This document shows, piece after piece, positions 31,754 to 36,848 of a stretch of 36,848 nucleotides of DNA. The first letter of the stretch is position 1; every line of letters begins with the position of its first letter. The stretch lies in NCBI GenBank assembly GCA_039934375.1, contig JBDTMH010000017.1, forward strand, positions 1 to 36,848, read 5' to 3'. A program made the translations under genes and the position numbers. Under the pieces are notes generated by a model. That model did no database searches. It was not told the origin of the DNA and worked only from the letters and a program-made list of their open reading frames with translations. This DNA comes from CAISIP01 sp039934375. GTDB lineage: Bacteria > Pseudomonadota > Gammaproteobacteria > Burkholderiales > Burkholderiaceae_C.

Positions 31754-33039
31754 TGAATACCGTTGTCCTGTTCGTCTGCCTGTTCGCGTTCATGGCCATC
31801 GGCATGCCGGTGGCAATCAGCCTGGGCCTGGCCAGTTTGCTGACCATCGCGTTTTTCTCGCAGGACTCGCTCGCATCGATGTCGATCAAGCTGTTCGAGA
31901 CCAGCGAACACTACACGTTGATGGCGATCCCGTTCTTCGTGCTGGCCGGCAACCTGATGTCCACCGGTGGCGTGGCCAAACGCATGGTGCGGTTTGCCAT
32001 CGCCGCGGTCGGTCACCTGCGTGGCGGCCTGGCGATCGCGTCCATCCTGGCGTGCATGTTGTTTGCCGCAGTTTCGGGATCGAGCCCGGCCACCGTGGTG
32101 GCGATCGGCTCCATCGTGATCGCCGGCATGGTCAAGAACGGCTACACCAAGGAATTCGCTGCCGGCGTGATCTGCAATGCCGGCACTCTGGGCATCCTGA
32201 TTCCGCCGTCCATCGTGATGGTGGTTTATGCCGCCGTGACCGAGGTATCGGTGGGACGCATGTTCATGGCCGGCGTCATCCCAGGCATCCTGCTCGGCCT
32301 GATGCTGATGCTGGCCGTGTGGTGGCGTGCTGGCAAGCTGCAGATCACGCCCCCGCCGAAGGCCAGTGGCGGCGAGGTGCTGCGCGCGTTTCGTGACTCC
32401 ATGTGGGGGCTGGCGCTGCTGGTCATCATCATGGGCGGTATCTACGGCGGCGTTTTCACGCCCACCGAGGCGGCTGCGGTGTCCGCGGTCTATGCGCTGG
32501 TGGTAGCGGTGTGGATTTACCGCGATCTGCGTTTGCGCGATCTGCCCGAGGTGTTCCTGGAGTCGGCCAAGACCACGGTGATGATCATGTTCATCGTCGC
32601 CAACGCACTGCTGTTCGCCCATGTGCTGACGACGGAACGGATTCCGCAAGTGATCGCCGAGCAGATCATGGCCGTGGGCATGTCACCATGGATGTTCCTG
32701 CTGGTGGTCAACGTCATCTTGCTGATTGCCGGTAACTTCATGGAGCCCACCGGCATCATCCTGATCCTGGCGCCGATCCTGTTCCCGATTGCCACCCACC
32801 TGGGCATCGACCCGATCCACCTGGGTGTAATCATGGTGGTGAACATGGAAATCGGCATGGTGACGCCGCCCGTCGGATTGAATCTGTTTGTCACCAGCGG
32901 CGTGACCGGCATGAACCTGGTGCAAGTCACCAAGGCCGCGCTGCCGTGGCTGATGGTGCTGCTGGTGTTCCTTGTGATCATCACCTACGTGCCGCAGATC
33001 AGCCTGGCACTCCCGAACGCGGTGTTCGGCAAAGGCTAG
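31753..33039 (+). CDS. dctM: TRAP transporter large permease DctM
   Basis: The large sodium-coupled membrane subunit, 428 aa with about 11–12 helices. It shows the inverted-repeat motifs of the family: 'GMPVAISLGLASLL', 'PFFVLAGNLMSTGGVAKRMV', 'AVSGSSPATVVAIGSI', 'GTLGILIPPSIVMVVYAAVTE', and in the second half 'NFMEPTGIILILAPILFPI' with 'NMEIGMVTPPVGLNLFV'. With DctQ and DctP it imports C4-dicarboxylates. Its TAG stop is part of a CTAG shared with the stop of the convergent SEC-C gene. Confidence 0.95.
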   Translation: MNTVVLFVCLFAFMAIGMPVAISLGLASLLTIAFFSQDSLASMSIKLFETSEHYTLMAIPFFVLAGNLMSTGGVAKRMVRFAIAAVGHLRGGLAIASILACMLFAAVSGSSPATVVAIGSIVIAGMVKNGYTKEFAAGVICNAGTLGILIPPSIVMVVYAAVTEVSVGRMFMAGVIPGILLGLMLMLAVWWRAGKLQITPPPKASGGEVLRAFRDSMWGLALLVIIMGGIYGGVFTPTEAAAVSAVYALVVAVWIYRDLRLRDLPEVFLESAKTTVMIMFIVANALLFAHVLTTERIPQVIAEQIMAVGMSPWMFLLVVNVILLIAGNFMEPTGIILILAPILFPIATHLGIDPIHLGVIMVVNMEIGMVTPPVGLNLFVTSGVTGMNLVQVTKAALPWLMVLLVFLVIITYVPQISLALPNAVFGKG

Positions 33040-33044
33040 CCTTT
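33031..33044. other. 14-bp palindrome with shared stop codons
   Basis: AAAGGCTAGCCTTT is a perfect palindrome. Its central CTAG supplies the TAG stop of dctM on the + strand (33037–33039) and the TAG stop of the SEC-C gene on the – strand (33036–33038). The symmetrical A/T ends could also make it a small bidirectional terminator. Confidence 0.6.
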
Positions 33045-35594
33045 TCTCCGAACGACTGGCCACAACTGCGTCAACGCATGGGTCAACACCTCTTCGGCCG
33101 GGGGTGGGTCGGCGGATACACCGGTCAACACGGGTTGTCCGCCGGCGTCGGTCGCGCGCCAGGCGTCGGGATGGGCCGGCGCCTGCGCGGCGAGCGCAAA
33201 GAGCGCCTTGAATGGCATCTGGTTGCTCTTGACGGCAAAGCCCGCACCACGCCACAGGCTTGCGCACAGTTCGGCGGCTTGCACAAAACCCGCCGCCCAG
33301 GGGAAAACCGCCTCGCCGGTTGGAAATACATCGGGAAGATGGTCCGGATCGTGGGTGAGCACCAGGCCGTTCGAATGGTTGTACAACTGCATCAGATCGC
33401 CGAGCACGGTGTTCATGGTCTGCAGTGTCGGCGGCTTGGACTTGTTGCTCTGCGCCGCCTGCAGCATTTCCATCAGTGGCGTCATCCAGAGGTTGGGCAT
33501 CACCATACCGGGTGACCATGCAATGCCGGTCAGGTAACCGCGCAACCGGGGCATGTCGGGAAACCATTGGCGCAGGCGCTTTTCCTGCGCGGCGGACAGC
33601 GGAGTCCCGGCATCCAACATTGTGGCTGGCGCCATGGAACGTGCACCCGACGGCCGACCCGGCTTTTTCGCTGTCGCCTTTGCCTTTGCACTCGGTCTCG
33701 GTTTTGACTTCGGCAGATGCAGACCCTGCAGCCAGGCCAGAGCCCCGCAGCGCACCCACACCCGGCGCATCGTGCCGCGGTATTCGTAGGCATGCTCTGC
33801 GCCACCAATAGCCATGCCAGGCCCGTCGCCCATGGGTGGTGCATCCAATACCTCGGGCACCAAGGCGGCAACCATGGCGGGCGCATCCGCGTGGGCCGCC
33901 CGAAGCGTTGCCTCGGCCGCCGCGATATTGCCCAACATGAACTGCGCCAACGCGCGCTGGTGGTCGGCCGGTGGTCGGTCGCCCGGGTACCGATCCAGCC
34001 ACGCCAAGGCTTCATCCGGATGGCCCGATTCAAGCGCGCCAGCGATTACCGGTTCGCGCCATCCATGGTTGTCGTGGGGATTGAGCGCGAGGGACCAGCG
34101 CATCCACGCGTCTGCCGAGGTCGCATCTCGCGCCTCAAGCGCAAGCCTGATTGCCTGCGCGATCACCCGCAGAAATGGCCGGCTCTCCAACATGGCCCAC
34201 ACCAGCTGCGCGGGTGTGTCCCCCACCACCGCGCGGCAGACCGCCACCGCGTGCGCTGCCAGCGCGCGCGCGCCGGACAACAGCGCCTGCGCATCCGAGT
34301 TGTCCACCATCTCGCGCGCGGCCAGCAACAGATCGTCTTGCACCTGCACGCTGAGCCATGCGTCCGGATGTTTGCGCAAAAAAGCCATCGCGGCCTGTGG
34401 GTCATCCAGGATCGAATCCGCGTCGGCCTCCAGATCGGTCAGCATGGGAGTGCCTACCGGAAATGCTTTGCGCCAGCGCTTTTCGATGCTCTGCAAGGCC
34501 TTGCTGGCGCGCAGGTGCAGCACCGGCTCGGTCTGACCGTCCAGCGGCGGCAATCGGTCGACGATGTATAGACCGCAGCAATGTGCAGAGTCCAGCGTGA
34601 TCGGCGCCGAACGCAGCAGGTCGAGCCAGGATTGCTCTTCGTCGTCGAGTATTTCGTCGCCCGCTTGTAGCTCCGCGACAGCCGCGAGTCCCTTGTGGCC
34701 GAGGTCCATCAGCACCTGCGCCAGATCGGGTAGACCGAGCTTGCGCGCCCGTGTTGCCAGCAAGGGCGCACGGGCCCGCGCATCCTGATCACGGCCTTCG
34801 CTGAGCAGGGTCAGCATTTCCAGGTGCAACAGCTGCGGGTCGTTGGGGTTCAAACGCTGGGCTTCGTGAAACAGCGGCCATGCCTGGGCATACTCTCCGC
34901 GATCGGTCAACATGACGACCCGCCGACAACGCGCCGAGGTAGCCAAATCCTTGTCTGCGCACTGGCTGACCAGCTGCGCCACCCGTTCGCGCCGCGATTC
35001 CTGGCCCAGGCTGAGCAAGGTGTCCATCAACACTTCGAACGCATCGCCATGGCGCGCGTCCAGACCGACGGGTTCCAGAAACAAGGGCTCCAGCAGCGCC
35101 GCCACGCGTGCGTCGCCATGTTCGTCCCGCATCGCCATCGCCGCAATCGCGAGCGCCGCCGGTGGCACCTGGCGCAACGCAGCCGCGCCCAATTGCTCCG
35201 GCGCCATCGTGCCAATGACCAACCCCAGTGCATGTTCGGCATTGAGCACCGGCGGCATATCGGCCATGTCGGCGCAGCACTGCTTGAACTTGCGCCCCGA
35301 GCCGCAATAACAGCGGTCGTTGCGTTCGATCTTGGGCAGCGACCGGGGCCGCCAGCGGTTGTTCGGCATCGGCACGTCACGCCAGAAATGGCGCGCCATG
35401 GTGATGAACATGCGACGCGCATCATCGACCTCGCCCGAGGGCCCCGGCACACCCATCGCGGATTCAAGCGTTGCAACGAACCACGCAGAAAAGGACGACA
35501 AGGGCTCGCCACCGATGACACGGCCAATGGCCTCGTCAAGCATGCTGGCCAGCGCCTGTTGCATCGGAGGTGGAGATGGGATGGTGGTTGACAT
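33036..35594 (-). CDS. SEC-C motif protein with TPR-like repeats and UPF0149-like end
   Basis: A large soluble protein, 852 aa from the ATG at 35594. A SEC-C zinc motif lies near the N-terminus ('RNDRCYCGSGRKFKQCC', C95, C97, C106, C107). A long helical, TPR-like region follows ('AQAWPLFHEAQRLNPNDPQLLHLEML', 'ALAWLDRYPGDRPPADHQRALAQFMLGNIAAAEATLRAAHAD'). Next comes a basic linker ('KSKPRPSAKAKATAKKPGR') and a final ~190 residues beginning 'RLRGYLTGIAWSP', which look like a UPF0149/YecA domain. In YecA the UPF0149 part precedes SEC-C; here the order is reversed with ~500 residues between. SEC-C is known from the SecA tail, where it binds zinc, SecB and ribosomes; a chaperone- or ribosome-linked role is possible but unproven. 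Confidence 0.8.
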   Translation of the reverse strand: MSTTIPSPPPMQQALASMLDEAIGRVIGGEPLSSFSAWFVATLESAMGVPGPSGEVDDARRMFITMARHFWRDVPMPNNRWRPRSLPKIERNDRCYCGSGRKFKQCCADMADMPPVLNAEHALGLVIGTMAPEQLGAAALRQVPPAALAIAAMAMRDEHGDARVAALLEPLFLEPVGLDARHGDAFEVLMDTLLSLGQESRRERVAQLVSQCADKDLATSARCRRVVMLTDRGEYAQAWPLFHEAQRLNPNDPQLLHLEMLTLLSEGRDQDARARAPLLATRARKLGLPDLAQVLMDLGHKGLAAVAELQAGDEILDDEEQSWLDLLRSAPITLDSAHCCGLYIVDRLPPLDGQTEPVLHLRASKALQSIEKRWRKAFPVGTPMLTDLEADADSILDDPQAAMAFLRKHPDAWLSVQVQDDLLLAAREMVDNSDAQALLSGARALAAHAVAVCRAVVGDTPAQLVWAMLESRPFLRVIAQAIRLALEARDATSADAWMRWSLALNPHDNHGWREPVIAGALESGHPDEALAWLDRYPGDRPPADHQRALAQFMLGNIAAAEATLRAAHADAPAMVAALVPEVLDAPPMGDGPGMAIGGAEHAYEYRGTMRRVWVRCGALAWLQGLHLPKSKPRPSAKAKATAKKPGRPSGARSMAPATMLDAGTPLSAAQEKRLRQWFPDMPRLRGYLTGIAWSPGMVMPNLWMTPLMEMLQAAQSNKSKPPTLQTMNTVLGDLMQLYNHSNGLVLTHDPDHLPDVFPTGEAVFPWAAGFVQAAELCASLWRGAGFAVKSNQMPFKALFALAAQAPAHPDAWRATDAGGQPVLTGVSADPPPAEEVLTHALTQLWPVVRRKG

Positions 35595-35805
35595 CTGTGA
35601 TGGATCCGGTATGCGCTGCCCGGTGTCACCGGCCGTCAAGCACCAACGGCGTGGCGCTACGATCCGAGAGTGGCAACAAGCGTGAAGTTTATTGCGTGAG
35701 TTTAGCGGTCACCAATGCATCGGGCACGGCCACCCGCATACGGCACTTTGCGGCGCGTCTGCCTCGGTAGAACCGGTCGGTCAGCGCGACCCAGGCACGG
35801 CGCCG

Positions 35806-36789
35806 TCAGCCACGCAGGTGACAGGCCACCCAGTGACCGTCGCCACTTTGTTTCAGCAGCGGCTTCTCGGTGCTGCACAGAGGGTGCTGCGCAATCGGGC
35901 AACGGGTGTGGAAATGGCATCCGGTCGGTGGATGGATGGGACTGGGTACGTCGCCTTGCAGCATGATGCGCTTGCGCTTGCGCTTGACGGTCGGATCCGG
36001 AATCGGAACCGCCGACAGCAGGGCCTCGGTATACGGGTGCAGGGGATTGCTGTAAAGCGCGCGCGCGGGCGCGATCTCAACGATGCGTCCCAGGTACATC
36101 ACGGCAACCCGGTTGCTGATGTGTTCGACCACAGACAGATCATGCGCGATGAAGATGTAGGTCAGGCCAAGCTGTTGCTGCAGGTCTTCGAGCAGGTTGA
36201 TGACCTGGGCCTGGATCGACACATCGAGTGCCGACACCGCCTCGTCGCAGACGATCAGCTTGGGTTTCACCGCCAGCGCGCGCGCGATGCCGATGCGCTG
36301 GCGCTGTCCACCCGAGAACTCGTGCGGGTAGCGGCGCATGTGGTCGGCAGACAGCCCGACGGTTTCGAGCAGCGAGACGATGCGGTCCTCGTATTCGTGT
36401 GTGCTCTTGGTGAGTTTGTGGATCGTCAGCGCCTCGCCGACGATGGCACCCACCGTCATGCGCGGGTTCAGCGACGCGTACGGATCCTGGAAGATGATCT
36501 GCATGTCGCGCGCCAGCGCGCGCAGTTCTTCCTTGCCCGCCGCAGTGACGCTTTTGCCTTCGAACGTGACCTCGCCGCTGGTGGGCTCAATCAGGCGCAG
36601 GATGCAGCGTCCGGTGGTGCTTTTGCCGCAACCCGATTCGCCGACCAGGCCCAGCGTCTCCCCGGCAGCAATCTCGAAACTGACGCCGTCGACCGCATGC
36701 ACCTTGTCGACGACGCGGCCAAACAGGCCACCCTTGATCGGAAAATACTTGACCAGATTCTCGACCTTGAGCAGCGGTGCGGCGCTCAT
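35806..36789 (-). CDS. Oligopeptide/dipeptide ABC transporter ATPase (OppF/DppF type)
   Basis: ATPase of 327 aa. Walker A GESGCGKST, Q-loop 'IIFQDPYASLNPRMTV', signature FSGGQRQRIGIARAL, Walker B 'LIVCDEAVSALDVS', switch 'FIAHDLSVVEH'. The C-terminal oligopeptide-transporter extension is present ('HPYTEALLSAVP…') with the Cys group 'GCHFHTRCPIA…LCS'. The 'YFPIKGGLFGRVVDKVHAVDGV' opening is typical of the F-type ATPase. Its ATG overlaps the stop of the previous gene (ATGA), so it is the distal member of an opp/dpp operon that continues beyond the window. The substrate is unknown. Confidence 0.93.
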   Translation of the reverse strand: MSAAPLLKVENLVKYFPIKGGLFGRVVDKVHAVDGVSFEIAAGETLGLVGESGCGKSTTGRCILRLIEPTSGEVTFEGKSVTAAGKEELRALARDMQIIFQDPYASLNPRMTVGAIVGEALTIHKLTKSTHEYEDRIVSLLETVGLSADHMRRYPHEFSGGQRQRIGIARALAVKPKLIVCDEAVSALDVSIQAQVINLLEDLQQQLGLTYIFIAHDLSVVEHISNRVAVMYLGRIVEIAPARALYSNPLHPYTEALLSAVPIPDPTVKRKRKRIMLQGDVPSPIHPPTGCHFHTRCPIAQHPLCSTEKPLLKQSGDGHWVACHLRG

Positions 36790-36848
36790 CGGAGTACCTC
36801 CGCGCTGCGCGCTGCGGGATTCGCCTTGGGAACGGCCCGGCGGCTCAT
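36786..36848 (-). CDS. C-terminal end of upstream gene, probably the partner ATPase (OppD/DppD)
   Basis: Only the last 20 codons and TGA are in the window: a basic, Arg/Ala-rich tail ending 'SAEVLR'. The stop overlaps the start of the F-type ATPase by 4 nt. In opp/dpp operons the D-type ATPase normally precedes the F-type, so this is its likely identity; the fragment itself has no diagnostic motif. Confidence 0.5.
   Translation of the reverse strand: MSRRAVPKANPAARSAEVLR

Overview
The window reads as chromosomal DNA of a GC-rich betaproteobacterium, most likely of the order Burkholderiales. This rests on the coding style and on the families present: an urtABCDE–urease locus, a DctS/DctR–TRAP dicarboxylate locus, a Ppk1–SixA pair and abundant periplasmic binding proteins. 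No phage, transposase, integrase, CRISPR array or rRNA was seen. Species cannot be fixed from the sequence alone.

Layout. (1) 9–9820 is an uncharacterised catabolic cluster. It holds an NMT1-type binding protein, a VOC (extradiol-dioxygenase-like) protein and an FAD aromatic hydroxylase in one + strand operon. Two ABC permeases, an ATPase and a GntR/FCD regulator form a – strand operon. An NTF2-like protein, a ThDP enzyme of the acetolactate-synthase type and an FAH-family hydrolase follow as single genes. Together they suggest uptake and ring cleavage of an unknown, probably aromatic, acid. (2) 9819–9933 is tRNA-Ser(UGA) with its own terminator. (3) 9946–22320 is a nitrogen-scavenging locus: urease structural and accessory genes (ureABC, ureEFG and a separated ureD) on the – strand, and the urea ABC importer urtABCDE on the + strand between ureA and ureD. 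The ureA–urtA gap carries two back-to-back sigma-54 promoters with one NtrC-like site between them. A MazE/AbrB antitoxin and a broken Doc toxin sit on the opposite strand between ureC and ureE. (4) 22420–26287 holds a zinc-ribbon metallopeptidase-like protein and a ppk1–sixA operon preceded by a Pho-box-like repeat. (5) 26328–33039 is a C4-dicarboxylate locus: DctR and DctS on the – strand, and two tandem DctP binding proteins, DctQ and DctM on the + strand. (6) 33036–36848 holds a large SEC-C/TPR/UPF0149-like protein and the last ATPase gene of an oligopeptide/dipeptide ABC transporter, with the tail of the gene before it.

How the genes work together. Urea enters through UrtABCDE and is hydrolysed by the nickel urease matured by UreDEFG; both arms appear to answer to nitrogen limitation through NtrC and sigma-54. 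DctS/DctR probably senses dicarboxylates or a related signal and switches on the TRAP importer. Ppk1 stores phosphate as polyphosphate, probably under PhoB. The first 10 kb is the least understood part and the best candidate for an undescribed pathway. All functional calls are from reading protein motifs by eye; no database search was run.
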